Assembly: GCA_902634405.1 (NCBI GenBank)
Contig: CACPJY010000011.1
Coordinates: 1 to 50,391 of the forward strand
Direction: 5' to 3'
Length of the DNA: 50,391 nt
From: an uncultured Synechococcaceae cyanobacterium
Lineage (GTDB): Bacteria; Cyanobacteriota; Cyanobacteriia; PCC-6307; Cyanobiaceae
In this document: one piece after another, positions 38,429 to 47,713 of the stretch
Position numbering within the stretch: the stretch's first letter is position 1
Layout: each line of letters starts with the position of its first letter
Made by a program: the position numbers and the translations under genes
Notes under the pieces: model-generated
Seen by the model: only the letters and a program-made list of their open reading frames with translations
Databases searched by the model: none
Told to the model about the DNA's origin: nothing

Positions 38429-39478
38429 ATGAGTGACTCAATACCCCTATTACTCCGTGCTGCGCTAGGCGAGCCCGTAGATCGTCCCCCAGTATGGATG
38501 ATGCGACAGGCTGGAAGATATATGGAGGTTTATCGAAAGCTCAGGGATCAACACCCAAGCTTTAGAGAGCGTTCTGAAAACCCTGACCTCTCTTATGAGA
38601 TATCAATGCAACCTTTTAGGGCTTTTAAACCAGATGGGGTAATACTTTTTTCAGATATCCTTACTCCGTTACCTGGGATGGGGATTGATTTTGATATCGT
38701 CGAAAGCAAAGGACCTTTAATTCAGGATCCAATAAGAACTTTTAACCAGGTCGACTCCCTCCGATCTCTAGAACCCACTGAGTCATTAGGTTTTGTTGGA
38801 GAGGTCCTTGCTCGGTTAAGAGAAGGAGTTGGCAATGAAGCAACCATTCTTGGCTTCGTGGGTGCTCCATGGACATTGGCCGCATATGTCGTTGAGGGAC
38901 GAAGCAGTAAAAATTATGCGGTAATAAAAGCAATGGCTTTTCAAGAGCCAGAGTTACTTCACAAGCTCCTTAACCATTTTGCGGAATCAATAGCCACCTA
39001 TCTTCGTTATCAAATCGACTCAGGTGCACAAGTAGTTCAAATGTTCGATTCTTGGGCAGGTCAATTAAGTCCTATCGACTACGACATTTTTGCTGCGCCA
39101 TATCAAAAAAAGGTGGTTGAACTTGTTAAATCAACTCACCCTGACACCCCAATGATCCTTTATATATCAGGAAGTGCTGGCGTAATTGAGCGAATGGGGA
39201 ATACAGGTGTTGATTTTGTATCTCTTGATTGGACTGTAGATATGAAAGATGGCTGTTCTCGACTACCTAAACATATAGGTGTTCAAGGGAATGTAGATCC
39301 AGGCCTATTATTTGGTACTCCAAAAGCCATTAAAGAAAGAATTGTTGATGCTGTTCTCAAGGCTAAAGGGAGAAAACATATTCTCAATCTTGGGCATGGA
39401 ATACTTCCTGGTACGCCGGAAGATAACGCAAGAGTGTTCTTTGAAGCAGGTAAAACCGTTAACGATTTAATAAGGTAG
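38429..39478 (+). CDS. hemE: Uroporphyrinogen decarboxylase
   Basis: The protein decarboxylates uroporphyrinogen III to coproporphyrinogen III, a shared step of heme and chlorophyll synthesis. The N-terminal [20 protein letters not shown] signature (substrate pocket with the Arg and the following Asp-containing [14 protein letters not shown]) is present, as is the ending [15 protein letters not shown]-like segment. The length of 349 residues is normal. I chose the ATG at 38429; a TTG directly precedes it. The SDR gene follows after 5 bases. Confidence 0.97.
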   Translation: MSDSIPLLLRAALGEPVDRPPVWMMRQAGRYMEVYRKLRDQHPSFRERSENPDLSYEISMQPFRAFKPDGVILFSDILTPLPGMGIDFDIVESKGPLIQDPIRTFNQVDSLRSLEPTESLGFVGEVLARLREGVGNEATILGFVGAPWTLAAYVVEGRSSKNYAVIKAMAFQEPELLHKLLNHFAESIATYLRYQIDSGAQVVQMFDSWAGQLSPIDYDIFAAPYQKKVVELVKSTHPDTPMILYISGSAGVIERMGNTGVDFVSLDWTVDMKDGCSRLPKHIGVQGNVDPGLLFGTPKAIKERIVDAVLKAKGRKHILNLGHGILPGTPEDNARVFFEAGKTVNDLIR

Positions 39479-39483
39479 AAAGA

Positions 39484-40485
39484 TTGACAAGCTCTACTAT
39501 TTTGATCACTGGAGCAAGTGGTTGCGTTGGGCAATACATTTCCTCTTGGTTTCTAGAAAATTCTGAAGCGAAATTACTCCTTTGGCTTAGAGATCCAAAG
39601 AAGCTAACAGCTATTCCATCTAATCACCCTCGCGTCAAAGTGCTTATCGGTGATTTACGAAAGCCCCACATCTTCAGTGATGAATTAAGTAAAGTTACTC
39701 ACTTAATTCATACTGCAACAGCCTGGGGAGATCCAGAAAGAGCAAAACAAGTAAATGTATTAGCTGTCAAAGAACTCCTAAGCCTTCTCAATCCAAAGCT
39801 TCTAGACCAGATTATTTACTTCTCAACAGCAAGCATCCTTAATAAGAATCTTGAGCCTTTACCAGAAGCCCTCTTATATGGAACTGAGTATATTCAAACC
39901 AAGGCGCAATGCCTCCAAGAGCTTGAAAAACACCCGTTTTCTGAAAAAATAGTTGCGGTATTCCCCACTCTGGTTTTCGGAGGAAGAGTCGATAAAACAA
40001 GTAATTTCCCTACTAGCTACCTAACGGCTGGTCTCTTAGAAGCAAGTAATTGGCTATGGCTAGCAAGATGGCTAAGAGCAGAATCCAGCTTTCATTTCAT
40101 TCATGCAAAAGACATTGCATTTATTTGTGGTCACCTAGCCACTAGTCCACATAAAAGAGCCCTTAAAGGAAATAGGTCTTTACAAAAGATCGTCATGGGG
40201 CAACCCGCCATTTCTATGAATACTGCTTTGCATAAACTTTGCAAGTGGAGAGGGCTTAAAAAAACTCCAGGAATACCTCTTTGGGGATGGTTGATTGAAA
40301 TGCTGATAAGAGTTCTACCTCTAGAAATCACACCATGGGATCGCTTTAGCATCAAGCAAAAGCATTTTATTCATGATCCAATCACTAATCCTGAGACGAT
40401 TGGAGGGGTCAGTTATGCACCCACTCTTGAAGAAATCTTGACTACCTCCGGGTTGAAAGTACGAAAACAAGGAAGAAAGAGGTAA
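39484..40485 (+). CDS. NAD-dependent epimerase/dehydratase (extended SDR)
   Basis: A 333-residue extended SDR protein. The Rossmann fingerprint GASGCVG is at about residues 9-15, and YIQTKAQ with the active-site Tyr/Lys pair is near residue 138-145. The substrate is unknown; the LIHTATAWGDPERAKQVNV segment is usual for sugar-nucleotide or terpenoid-like SDRs. The start is TTG at 39484, and the gene follows hemE after 5 bases, so they are probably co-transcribed, though no functional link is evident. petE begins 30 bases downstream. Confidence 0.85.
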   Translation: MTSSTILITGASGCVGQYISSWFLENSEAKLLLWLRDPKKLTAIPSNHPRVKVLIGDLRKPHIFSDELSKVTHLIHTATAWGDPERAKQVNVLAVKELLSLLNPKLLDQIIYFSTASILNKNLEPLPEALLYGTEYIQTKAQCLQELEKHPFSEKIVAVFPTLVFGGRVDKTSNFPTSYLTAGLLEASNWLWLARWLRAESSFHFIHAKDIAFICGHLATSPHKRALKGNRSLQKIVMGQPAISMNTALHKLCKWRGLKKTPGIPLWGWLIEMLIRVLPLEITPWDRFSIKQKHFIHDPITNPETIGGVSYAPTLEEILTTSGLKVRKQGRKR

Positions 40486-40515
40486 AATACCAACAAATTT
40501 AAGAACCACCTAATT

Positions 40516-40875
40516 ATGAATTCAATAATTAGAGCTCTTGCAACTGCGACTTGCCTGCTATTCCTTTTATTAGGAATAAACACCCATTCCGTACATGCTG
40601 CGCAAGTGGAAATCAAGCTTGGAACAGATTCAGGGATGCTTGCTTTTGAACCCAGTAGCGTGAACATCTCCGCTGGAGACTCTGTGAAGTTTGTCAACAA
40701 CAAACTCGCCCCTCACAATGCAGTTTTTGATGGCCATGAAGATCTGAGTCATGCTGATCTTGCATTTGCCCCCGGAGAATCATGGACGAAGACCTTCTCC
40801 ACTGCTGGCACCTATGACTTTTATTGTGAACCTCATCGTGGAGCAGGCATGGTTGGGAAGGTGGTAGTTCAGTAG
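40516..40875 (+). CDS. petE: Plastocyanin precursor
   Basis: The soluble blue-copper protein carrying electrons from cytochrome b6f to photosystem I in the thylakoid lumen. Residues 1-33 form a signal peptide ending HAA with a likely cut before QVEIKLG. The copper ligands are the His in [12 protein letters not shown] and the Cys, His and Met in [19 protein letters not shown]. The mature length of about 86-98 residues fits. A strong rho-independent terminator follows 29 bases after the stop. The 30-base gap to the SDR gene leaves the promoter position uncertain; a promoter inside the upstream gene is possible. Confidence 0.97.
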   Translation: MNSIIRALATATCLLFLLLGINTHSVHAAQVEIKLGTDSGMLAFEPSSVNISAGDSVKFVNNKLAPHNAVFDGHEDLSHADLAFAPGESWTKTFSTAGTYDFYCEPHRGAGMVGKVVVQ

Positions 40876-40904
40876 TTAAAGCCTCCCATATCAAAAGCCA
40901 TCTT

Positions 40905-40940
40905 AAAAGACCCTGCAGGTAAAACTACAGGGTCTTTTTT
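40905..40940 (+). terminator. Rho-independent terminator after petE
   Basis: An 11-base stem AAAAGACCCTG (40905-40915) pairs with CAGGGTCTTTT (40928-40938) around a 12-base loop, and six T bases end the element. It lies 30 bases after the petE stop. This is the clearest intrinsic terminator in the window. The A-run on the 5' side means it could act in both directions. Confidence 0.85.
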
Positions 40941-41027
40941 ATCTAACAACGAAAATAAAAATATTTCTATTGAATATTCCGCTAAATAGTTTTAGATTGG
41001 ATCATTAAATCATTTGTAACTGTATAA

Positions 41028-41255
41028 ATGACAAGACAAGAATTAAATGATTTTATACATAGTGCTGAAAGAAGTGCTTCACTTAGAAGAAGCCTTCAAA
41101 AGTGTAGGACTAGCCGTGAGTTAATTAAAATTGCAGCAGATTATGGTTTTTCTATTGGAATTGAGGATTTAGAAAATGAATCTATAGCTTCTAACACTGA
41201 AGAGTGGTTTAAAACAAGCAAAATATCTCCCATACCTAGTCTAAATATCGATTAA
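41028..41255 (+). CDS. Small Nif11-family protein
   Basis: A 75-residue protein with the Nif11/N11P leader fold: TRQELNDFIHSAERSASLRRSL, then the hallmark ELIKIAADYGFSIGIEDLEN. In other picocyanobacteria such domains are the leader part of lanthipeptide precursors. Here the tail (about residues 50-75) has no Cys and no GG or GA cleavage site, so it is unlikely to be a prochlorosin-type precursor. Lone Nif11 proteins are of unknown function. The start follows a TATAA-like stretch and a gap of 87 AT-rich bases after the petE terminator. The clpB gene starts 112 bases downstream. Confidence 0.7.
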   Translation: MTRQELNDFIHSAERSASLRRSLQKCRTSRELIKIAADYGFSIGIEDLENESIASNTEEWFKTSKISPIPSLNID

Positions 41256-41287
41256 TCAAATAGGTTATTTACCGAACATAGCCGGAG

Positions 41288-41311
41288 AAACCGAACCAAT
41301 TTAATCGGTTT
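41288..41311 (+). promoter_or_regulatory. Hairpin between the Nif11 gene and clpB
   Basis: AAACCGA (41288-41294) pairs with TCGGTTT (41305-41311) around a 10-base loop, and is followed by a T-rich but interrupted stretch. It could be a weak terminator of the Nif11 gene or a leader element of clpB. The T-run is poorer than that after petE, so I leave the role open. Confidence 0.4.
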
Positions 41312-41367
41312 ACCCGTTTCTTATTTTTCCAAAGTTTAATAACCTGCTTAACAGCGATAACAGATTA

Positions 41368-43959
41368 GTGCAATTAAAAAGCGAGGATTTTACTGAAAGG
41401 GGGTGGGAAGCGATTATTAATGCACAGGAATGTGCAAAAAAATACTGCCATCAATCAATTGAGTCTGAACATCTTCTCTTTGCTTTGATAAAGCAAGAAG
41501 GTCTTGTGTCCAGAATCCTTGAGAAAGCAAATATTCAGACTAAGAGTCTTAAGTCAAGGTTAGAGAATTTCATTAGAAGTCAACCTTCTATGAAAGGCAG
41601 CATTGAACAAATATATATAGGTAATAGTCTTGATTTAATTTTAAATGTTGCCAAGTCGAACAAAGATTCACAAGGCGATAGCTTCATATCCGTTGAACAC
41701 CTAATACTTGCCATCTGCGAAGATCAAAGGTGTTGCAAATCATTGCTAGATGAATTCGATGCAAATGCTGTCAAACTCCAGGAATCAATAAATTCAATAC
41801 GTGGAAATCAAAAAGTGACGAATCAGAACCCCGAAGACACTTATGAAAGTTTAGAAAAATATGGTCGTGACCTGACCGAATTAGCCCGGATAGGAAAGCT
41901 CGATCCAGTGATTGGTAGAGATGATGAAATAAGACGCACGATCCAAATCTTAAGTCGAAGAACAAAAAACAACCCCGTACTTATTGGAGAGCCTGGTGTT
42001 GGGAAAACGGCAATAGTCGAAGAATTAGCGCAAAGGATTGTCAATGGTGATGTGCCAGCAGCTCTTAAAAACCGTCAACTTTTTGCATTAGATATGGGAT
42101 CTTTAATTGCTGGAGCAAAATATCGAGGCGAATTCGAAGAAAGACTCAAAGCAGTTTTAAAAGAAGTAACTTCCTCTCAAGGTCACATTGTGTTATTTAT
42201 CGACGAGATCCATACCGTAGTTGGAGCTGGTGCAACTGGTGGCGCTATGGACGCTAGCAACTTGCTGAAACCAATGCTTGCGAGGGGTGAGCTCAGATGC
42301 ATAGGTGCAACAACAATTGACGAACACCGTCAACATATAGAGAAAGATCCTGCTCTTGAGAGGCGATTTCAACAAGTAATAGTTGATCAACCATCTGTAG
42401 TCGACACTATTTCGATCTTAAGAGGACTCAAAGAAAGATATGAAGTACATCATGGGGTGAGGATTGCAGATAACGCTCTGGTGGCAGCCGCCTTCCTAAG
42501 CAACAGGTATATCAATGATCGTTTTTTACCAGACAAAGCTATCGATTTAATTGATGAATCAGCAGCAAGGCTCAAAATGGAAATCACATCCAAACCAGAA
42601 GAAATAGATGAGATTGATAGAAAAATCCTTCAACTTCAAATGGAAAAGCTATCCCTAAAACGTGAGTCTGACCCAGCAAGTAAACAGCGCCTTCAAATAT
42701 TAGAAAAAGAATTATATGAATTATCTACACAACAAAAAATTTTAAATGATCAATGGACAAAAGAAAAAAGTTCTATTGATGAACTTTCTTATATAAAAGA
42801 AGAAATTGAAAAAGTCCAATTACTAATAGATCAAGCAAAGCGTAATTATGATCTAAATAATGCTGCAGAGCTTGAGTTTGGAACTTTAGCAGAGCTCCAA
42901 AACAAGCTTAAGGGAAAAGAAGACTCCATAAGATCAGAAAGTAACAACAATGAGAAATTTCTTCTTAGAGAAGAAGTTACAGAAGAGGATATAGCGGATG
43001 TAATTGCTAAATGGACCGGAATACCTATTTCAAAATTGGTTCAATCAGAGATAGACAAACTTCTTTCTCTTGAAAAAGAACTTCACAAAAATGTGATTGG
43101 GCAAAATCAGGCTGTAAAGGCTGTTGCAGAAGCAATTCAACGCTCAAGAGCAGGATTAAGTGATCCAAACAAACCAATAGCCAGTTTTTTATTTTTAGGT
43201 CCAACAGGTGTAGGTAAAACCGAGCTTTCGAAATGTTTAGCCTCAACACTTTTTGATAGCAAGGAAGCTCTAATAAGAATTGATATGTCTGAATTCATGG
43301 AAAAACATACTGTTAGTCGACTTATCGGGGCACCTCCTGGATACATCGGTTTTGAATCAGGAGGACAACTTACAGAAGCAATTCGCAAAAGACCTTATGC
43401 TGTGATTTTGTTTGATGAAATAGAAAAAGCACATCCAGATGTATTCAATATTTTGCTACAGATACTAGATGAAGGCCGTGTGACTGATGGGCAAGGTCAC
43501 ACTGTAGACTTTACTAATGCAATCTTAATTATAACAAGCAATATTGGAAGTAAGTCTATTCTCGAATTAGGGGGTGATCCAAAAAGATATAAAGAACTAG
43601 AAAAGATAGTGAATGAAAGTATGTGTGCCAACTTTAAACCAGAGTTTATTAATAGATTAGATAATTCAATTATCTTTCATAGTCTTACTAAACAGGAGCT
43701 AGAAAAGATCGTTTCACTACAAATATCCTTACTCCGAAATAGACTTAAAGAGAAAAAACTTGACCTGGAAACCAGCAAAAATTTAATTTCATGGCTAGCC
43801 GAAGTAGGGTATGAACCAGCATATGGGGCTAGGCCATTAAAAAGAGCTATTCAGAATGAGGTTGAAACTCCCTTGGCAAAATTAATACTTTCAGGTAGCT
43901 ATACTAACGGTATGGTAATCAAAATCGATGTCAATAATGGGAAATTAGTATTTACATAA
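41368..43959 (+). CDS. clpB: ClpB-type AAA+ disaggregase
   Basis: The product resolves protein aggregates with DnaK. At 863 residues it is full length: N-domain (about 1-145), AAA-1 with Walker [14 protein letters not shown] (about 206-218), the coiled-coil M domain (about 410-530), and AAA-2 with Walker [13 protein letters not shown] and pore loop [10 protein letters not shown]. Because the M domain is complete, it is ClpB and not ClpC. The start is GTG at 41368. Prochlorococcus and related organisms carry two clpB paralogues; I cannot say which this is. The upstream neighbour is the small Nif11 gene. Its end lies 3 bases from the convergent hupE. Confidence 0.93.
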   Translation: MQLKSEDFTERGWEAIINAQECAKKYCHQSIESEHLLFALIKQEGLVSRILEKANIQTKSLKSRLENFIRSQPSMKGSIEQIYIGNSLDLILNVAKSNKDSQGDSFISVEHLILAICEDQRCCKSLLDEFDANAVKLQESINSIRGNQKVTNQNPEDTYESLEKYGRDLTELARIGKLDPVIGRDDEIRRTIQILSRRTKNNPVLIGEPGVGKTAIVEELAQRIVNGDVPAALKNRQLFALDMGSLIAGAKYRGEFEERLKAVLKEVTSSQGHIVLFIDEIHTVVGAGATGGAMDASNLLKPMLARGELRCIGATTIDEHRQHIEKDPALERRFQQVIVDQPSVVDTISILRGLKERYEVHHGVRIADNALVAAAFLSNRYINDRFLPDKAIDLIDESAARLKMEITSKPEEIDEIDRKILQLQMEKLSLKRESDPASKQRLQILEKELYELSTQQKILNDQWTKEKSSIDELSYIKEEIEKVQLLIDQAKRNYDLNNAAELEFGTLAELQNKLKGKEDSIRSESNNNEKFLLREEVTEEDIADVIAKWTGIPISKLVQSEIDKLLSLEKELHKNVIGQNQAVKAVAEAIQRSRAGLSDPNKPIASFLFLGPTGVGKTELSKCLASTLFDSKEALIRIDMSEFMEKHTVSRLIGAPPGYIGFESGGQLTEAIRKRPYAVILFDEIEKAHPDVFNILLQILDEGRVTDGQGHTVDFTNAILIITSNIGSKSILELGGDPKRYKELEKIVNESMCANFKPEFINRLDNSIIFHSLTKQELEKIVSLQISLLRNRLKEKKLDLETSKNLISWLAEVGYEPAYGARPLKRAIQNEVETPLAKLILSGSYTNGMVIKIDVNNGKLVFT

Positions 43960-43962
43960 TTA

Positions 43963-44589
43963 CTAATTTAAAATAGTTGAAAATGTTGTAATTACACCAA
44001 CACCCATTAAAGCAAAAGCCAAGTTTTTCTTAATGTCAAGGAAGCGGCGTAGTAGAATTAAGCCTAGAAAAATAACTAGAGATTCACTAATAAGTAATCC
44101 ACAAAGATAAGTAATAATAGGAGTGGGCTCAGCACCAATCATGGATCCAGCAAGCACATAACCATGAAAAAAAGCAAAAGGCACCATCCAATAAGGGTTT
44201 AAAAAACCAAAAGCAATACACGCTGAAACGACCAGGCTAAGTCCTACTATGATTTCACCCCCAGGTAAAGAAGGTCCTAAAAGAGCTACTAAAGAACCTA
44301 CCAAGCCAAATGAAAGTAAAAGAGGGACCAACCTCTTTAAAGTAAAAATCGCAGTTAGTCCTATTGAGAAAAGAAATAGGAAATGGTCATAACCCAAGAG
44401 AGGGTGAGCGAGTCCGCTAAGAAATCCTTGGGAAATATTTAACGGCTTAATAGAAGCTTCAAATGGATGATGAGCATATGCAAGCAATCCACTATTGAAA
44501 TAGCAAAAGAATGCTGTAGTTATAAACAAATATGTCCTAATGGACTTAAATTTTTTAATGTTTTGAATACTCATAATTAGAGATTTCAT
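43963..44589 (-). CDS. HupE/UreJ family metal transporter
   Basis: A 208-residue membrane protein with about six hydrophobic segments after an N-terminal signal-like stretch. The HupE/UreJ hallmark HPLLGYDHFLFLFSIGL with its His and Asp residues is at about 62-78, and PFAFFHGYVLAGSMIGAE is the second conserved site. The family is thought to move nickel or cobalt; in picocyanobacteria nickel supplies urease, Ni superoxide dismutase or hydrogenase. The motif residues that would bind metal are intact. Substrate is inferred. An inner ATG 15 bases downstream is an alternative start. Confidence 0.82.
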   Translation of the reverse strand: MKSLIMSIQNIKKFKSIRTYLFITTAFFCYFNSGLLAYAHHPFEASIKPLNISQGFLSGLAHPLLGYDHFLFLFSIGLTAIFTLKRLVPLLLSFGLVGSLVALLGPSLPGGEIIVGLSLVVSACIAFGFLNPYWMVPFAFFHGYVLAGSMIGAEPTPIITYLCGLLISESLVIFLGLILLRRFLDIKKNLAFALMGVGVITTFSTILN

Positions 44590-44718
44590 AGAAAAAACTC
44601 AAGCCTCAGCTCGATATTGTTGAAGAAGAAGAAACTTAACAAAAGTCAAGCGTTCTAGATATGACGAACATGTACTTTCCATATCTTAGTGGAATCAGAC
44701 TAATTGAATATCAATCCA

Positions 44719-45198
44719 TTAGTGATTACTAACTTGATACCATTGGGGTGTCTCTCGAAAGCAGGCAGCATTACAAGAGTTTTCACGAGATTCAACACAC
44801 CAACAGCAGGCTCTCCCAGCATCTCGCTCTAACAAAAATTCATTCGTCCATGTCCAGACGAGTTTTGCACTCGCCTCCATACCAACATTTTCCATAACCC
44901 TCAGATTTAAAGCTCCTTGTTCATCAAGCCTCTTCCAATCAGACAAAAGTGGGTCGTCATGATTTATGAGAAAAGTATGGTCAAAATGATTGCGAATCTT
45001 CTTCTCTAAAGAACTCAATCTTGAGAAATCAACAACAAAACCGTGAGGGTCAAGCTCTAAAGCAGCAAACCAAATAGTAAAGCTCCTGCTATAGCCATGG
45101 ACAAATCGACAGTGTCCTTCATGGCGCCATTGTCTATGGCAACAAGGATAGTCACTAAAGCTCTTGCTACAGGTAAAGCCTAAAGGGGGAATAGACAT
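44719..45198 (-). CDS. queD: 6-carboxytetrahydropterin synthase-like (QueD)
   Basis: A member of the 6-pyruvoyl-tetrahydropterin synthase family, acting early in queuosine and preQ1 synthesis. It shows CCHRQWRHEGHCRFVHGYSRSFTIWF, where zinc-ligand His residues and the active Cys of the family lie (about residues 19-45), GFVVDFSRLSSLEKKIRNHFDHTFL, and the C-terminal WVWTNEF-like segment LVWTWTNEFLLERDAG. The last 30 residues add five Cys (GRACCWCVESRENSCNAACF), unusual for QueD. The start ATG at 45198 is taken; a TTG lies just before. It is divergent from hisIE. Confidence 0.8.
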   Translation of the reverse strand: MSIPPLGFTCSKSFSDYPCCHRQWRHEGHCRFVHGYSRSFTIWFAALELDPHGFVVDFSRLSSLEKKIRNHFDHTFLINHDDPLLSDWKRLDEQGALNLRVMENVGMEASAKLVWTWTNEFLLERDAGRACCWCVESRENSCNAACFRETPQWYQVSNH

Positions 45199-45258
45199 CA
45201 ATAGTCAAATCAAAGAGACTGAGATTCAGCAAACTAAAGCCGTGCTTCACTAGTATTA

Positions 45259-45939
45259 ATGGATAATCTGAACCCTGCCCTAATTGATCAACTTCGTTTC
45301 AATGAAAATGGCTTGATCCCTGCTGTCGCTCAGGATTGGCTTGATGGAGCAATCTTAATGGTGGCTTGGATGAACAAGACAGCCATAACAAAAACAATTG
45401 AGACCGGGCAAGTTCATTATTGGAGTAGATCACGAAAAACTTTATGGAAAAAAGGCGAAACAAGTGGACATACTCAAACAATCAGAGGAATTCGCTACGA
45501 CTGTGATGCAGACGTCTTATTGCTAACTATTAAGCAAACAGGAGACAAAGCCTGTCATACAGGTGCTAGAAGTTGCTTCTTCGAAACAAGTCCCAAGCGA
45601 AGTAAAGGAGGTGAAAGTGCATCACCTCCTCCTGCAGATGCATGCACTGAGCTTTATCAAGTAATAAAAGATAGAAAAACAACCCCGGAAGAAGGGAGCT
45701 ATACAAATCTATTATTTCAAAAAGGAGACAACGGAATTCTTAAAAAGATAGGCGAAGAAAGTGCGGAGTTTGTAATGGCTTGCAAAGATGAGAATGCAAA
45801 TGAGATAGCAAACGAAGCCGCTGATCTTATCTTTCATTTGCAAGTTGCATTAGCTCATCATGGTGTGCAGTGGAAGGATGTTCTAGAGGTGCTCGCAAAT
45901 AGGCGCAATGCTCCTAGAAGAATAGGAAAAGAAAAATAA
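45259..45939 (+). CDS. hisI: Bifunctional phosphoribosyl-AMP cyclohydrolase / phosphoribosyl-ATP pyrophosphatase
   Basis: A fused HisI-HisE enzyme for two steps of histidine synthesis. HisI (about 1-115) has GQVHYWSRSRKTLWKKGETSGH and the metal sites in YDCDADVLLL and CHTGARSCFF. HisE (about 130-226) has LLFQKGDNGILKKIGEESAEFVMACK and NEAADLIFHLQVAL. At 226 residues it is a normal fusion. Its 3' end is 6 bases from the convergent DUF2214 gene. It is divergent from queD across about 60 bases. Confidence 0.96.
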   Translation: MDNLNPALIDQLRFNENGLIPAVAQDWLDGAILMVAWMNKTAITKTIETGQVHYWSRSRKTLWKKGETSGHTQTIRGIRYDCDADVLLLTIKQTGDKACHTGARSCFFETSPKRSKGGESASPPPADACTELYQVIKDRKTTPEEGSYTNLLFQKGDNGILKKIGEESAEFVMACKDENANEIANEAADLIFHLQVALAHHGVQWKDVLEVLANRRNAPRRIGKEK

Positions 45940-45945
45940 TCAATA

Positions 45946-46431
45946 TCAATTAAGACCTATCCCTCTAGACATAAGTGTTGCGAAGAGGGGAATCAGCGCA
46001 AATCCTATTATCTCAATATTAATAATCCAGCCAAGACGAGTAACTAGAGGGGGGCTTACCTGAGGTAATTGGCCCTTAGTCAAAGGAATAGCCCACCGAA
46101 TAAATGTAATTGTTGGATATAGAGACAAAGTCCCTACTCCAAGAAAAATACCAACCTTCACCCAAAATAAAGGGTTTTCAGTATAAAAACTTGTATCCTT
46201 TCCAAAATAAAGGACGCGAAGGATACCACTAACGAGTAAAGCCAGTGCCGCTAGACCATAAAAGATATCTGTTAAGACGATTGATATTGCTTCTTGCCTA
46301 GAGGGAGCAACTCTAAGTAATTTCCTTTCAAGAATTAATGCTCCAAAACAAACCATAAAACTAAGGTAGTGAACATATGCAACAAAAGAACTTTTTGCAA
46401 TTTCTGGAGAAAAAGCGGAACCAAGGATCAT
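45946..46431 (-). CDS. DUF2214 family membrane protein
   Basis: A 161-residue membrane protein with four hydrophobic segments (about 12-32, 50-70, 86-106, 133-153), matching the DUF2214 family. Function unknown. The first segment has AYVHYLSFMVCFGALILERKLL, with one His that could bind heme, and IFYGLAALALLVSGILRVLYFGKDTSFY is the family's second block. It is convergent with hisIE. Confidence 0.75.
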   Translation of the reverse strand: MILGSAFSPEIAKSSFVAYVHYLSFMVCFGALILERKLLRVAPSRQEAISIVLTDIFYGLAALALLVSGILRVLYFGKDTSFYTENPLFWVKVGIFLGVGTLSLYPTITFIRWAIPLTKGQLPQVSPPLVTRLGWIINIEIIGFALIPLFATLMSRGIGLN

Positions 46432-46572
46432 TTATATGAAAGCTATTATCTGAAACAATAGCTAACCCTTCTAATAATCTGAGGACTTCCGAGAAAGTTC
46501 AATTAATCGGTTACAGAGGAAAATCGTCTAATATGCCAAGCCAAGAGAGAAATATTCAATAAGGGAGAAAAA

Positions 46573-46611
46573 ATGAATTCCGAACTCTTTATTACGCAGC
46601 TGAAAAATTAA
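46573..46611 (+). CDS. Possible leader peptide (upstream ORF) before the sigma factor
   Basis: A 12-codon ORF (MNSELFITQLKN) with a strong AAGGGAG Shine-Dalgarno just upstream (about 46561-46567). It stops 10 bases before the hairpin that covers the sigma factor RBS. A ribosome ending here would cover part of the hairpin's 5' arm, which suggests translational coupling. No other evidence of translation exists; an ORF this short can arise by chance. Confidence 0.35.
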   Translation: MNSELFITQLKN

Positions 46612-46620
46612 CACTTTAGA

Positions 46621-46643
46621 CCTAGCTTAATTAAAGAGCTAGG
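46621..46643 (+). promoter_or_regulatory. Hairpin covering the sigma factor Shine-Dalgarno
   Basis: CCTAGCT (46621-46627) pairs with AGCTAGG (46637-46643) around a 9-base loop. The AGGAG Shine-Dalgarno (46641-46645) of the sigma factor lies partly inside the 3' arm, 6 bases before its ATG. Folding would lower initiation; opening by temperature, a protein or a ribosome on the upstream ORF would raise it. Confidence 0.5.
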
Positions 46644-46651
46644 AGTTCAGG

Positions 46652-47578
46652 ATGGTGAGTTCTTTAAGTGCGTTTCTTAGCGAGATTGGTCGACATCAAC
46701 TTCTTACCCCTGAACAGGAACTAACTATGGGGCGAAAGGTACAAGCAATGGTTGCTATTACTGATCGCTGTCAATTAGCTGGAGGGGAAGGGCCTGCTTG
46801 CGAATACAGTCCCGAAGAGCGCAAAACCATCCGAACTGGAGAAAGAGCAAAGAATCAAATGATCACTTCCAACTTGAGATTGGTAGTGAACCTCGCCAAG
46901 CGGTATCAAGGCAAAGGGCTAGAACTCTTAGACCTTATTCAAGAAGGAACCTTGGGTCTTACAAGAGCTGTTGAAAAATACGACCCAAAACGAGGGCATC
47001 GATTTTCAACTTACGCATACTGGTGGATACGACAGGGTCTCAACAGAGCTCTTTCTACACAAAGTAGAAACATAAGAATCCCTGTAAATGTAAATGAAAA
47101 GCTCACAAAGTTAAGAGCTGCAAAGTCAAAAATTCTCCAGGCAACTGGTTTACAGCCAACCTCTGCTCAACTAGCAAAAGCTTTATTAATCCCCATTAAT
47201 GAGGTTGAAGAACTTTTAGCTTGCGAGCTAAGAAGCGTCACGGTTAGCTTACAAGGAGTTATCAAATCAAAAACAGATCCTTCTGAACTAGTAGATATCC
47301 TTCCCAGTGAGGAAATGCCTCCTATGGAGATTGTGGAAATGAGTGAAAGAAGCGCTTCTGCATGGAAGCTTCTCAACCAGGCAAACCTCACACCTAAAGA
47401 GAGAATGGTGGTAACTCTAAGGTTTGGACTTGATGGGACGAACGAATGGAGAACACTCGCTGAAGTAGCTAGACACATGAACTGCAGTAGGGAGTATTCA
47501 AGACAAGTGGTTCATAGAGCTCTCAGGAAACTTCGAAAAGTAGGTCTTCAAAATGGTCTAGAAGAAGCAACTGTTTAA
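46652..47578 (+). CDS. Group 2 (non-essential primary-like) sigma-70 factor
   Basis: A 308-residue sigma factor lacking region 1.1. It starts directly with SLSAFLSEIGRHQLLTPEQEL (region 1.2), then region 2 with RLVVNLAKRYQGKGLELLDLIQEGTLGLTRAVEKYDPKRGHRFSTYAYWWIRQGLNRAL, region 3 and region 4 with the ERMVVTLRFGLDGTNEW turn and the helix-turn-helix LAEVARHMNCSREYSRQVVHRALRKLR. The -10 recognition residues of primary sigma factors are retained, which places it in group 2 of cyanobacterial sigma factors, typically used for stress or diel adaptation. A hairpin masks its Shine-Dalgarno. The exact orthologue cannot be named. Confidence 0.93.
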   Translation: MVSSLSAFLSEIGRHQLLTPEQELTMGRKVQAMVAITDRCQLAGGEGPACEYSPEERKTIRTGERAKNQMITSNLRLVVNLAKRYQGKGLELLDLIQEGTLGLTRAVEKYDPKRGHRFSTYAYWWIRQGLNRALSTQSRNIRIPVNVNEKLTKLRAAKSKILQATGLQPTSAQLAKALLIPINEVEELLACELRSVTVSLQGVIKSKTDPSELVDILPSEEMPPMEIVEMSERSASAWKLLNQANLTPKERMVVTLRFGLDGTNEWRTLAEVARHMNCSREYSRQVVHRALRKLRKVGLQNGLEEATV

Positions 47579-47713
47579 ATGGAGATTAGGGCTCTTAAAT
47601 GAAAGATTAAGAGAGCACTCGTTCATGAATTAGGTTCCTATAAAGTTGCAAACTTCTAGCGAAACTAAAATTATTTCCCAATTTCAATTCAACTCTTCTT
47701 CTTCAAAGCAAAC

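Noticed and set aside
41028-41255. The small Nif11 protein as a lanthipeptide (prochlorosin) precursor
   Set aside because: No Cys in the C-terminal part, no double-Gly type cleavage site and no lanthipeptide synthetase in the window.
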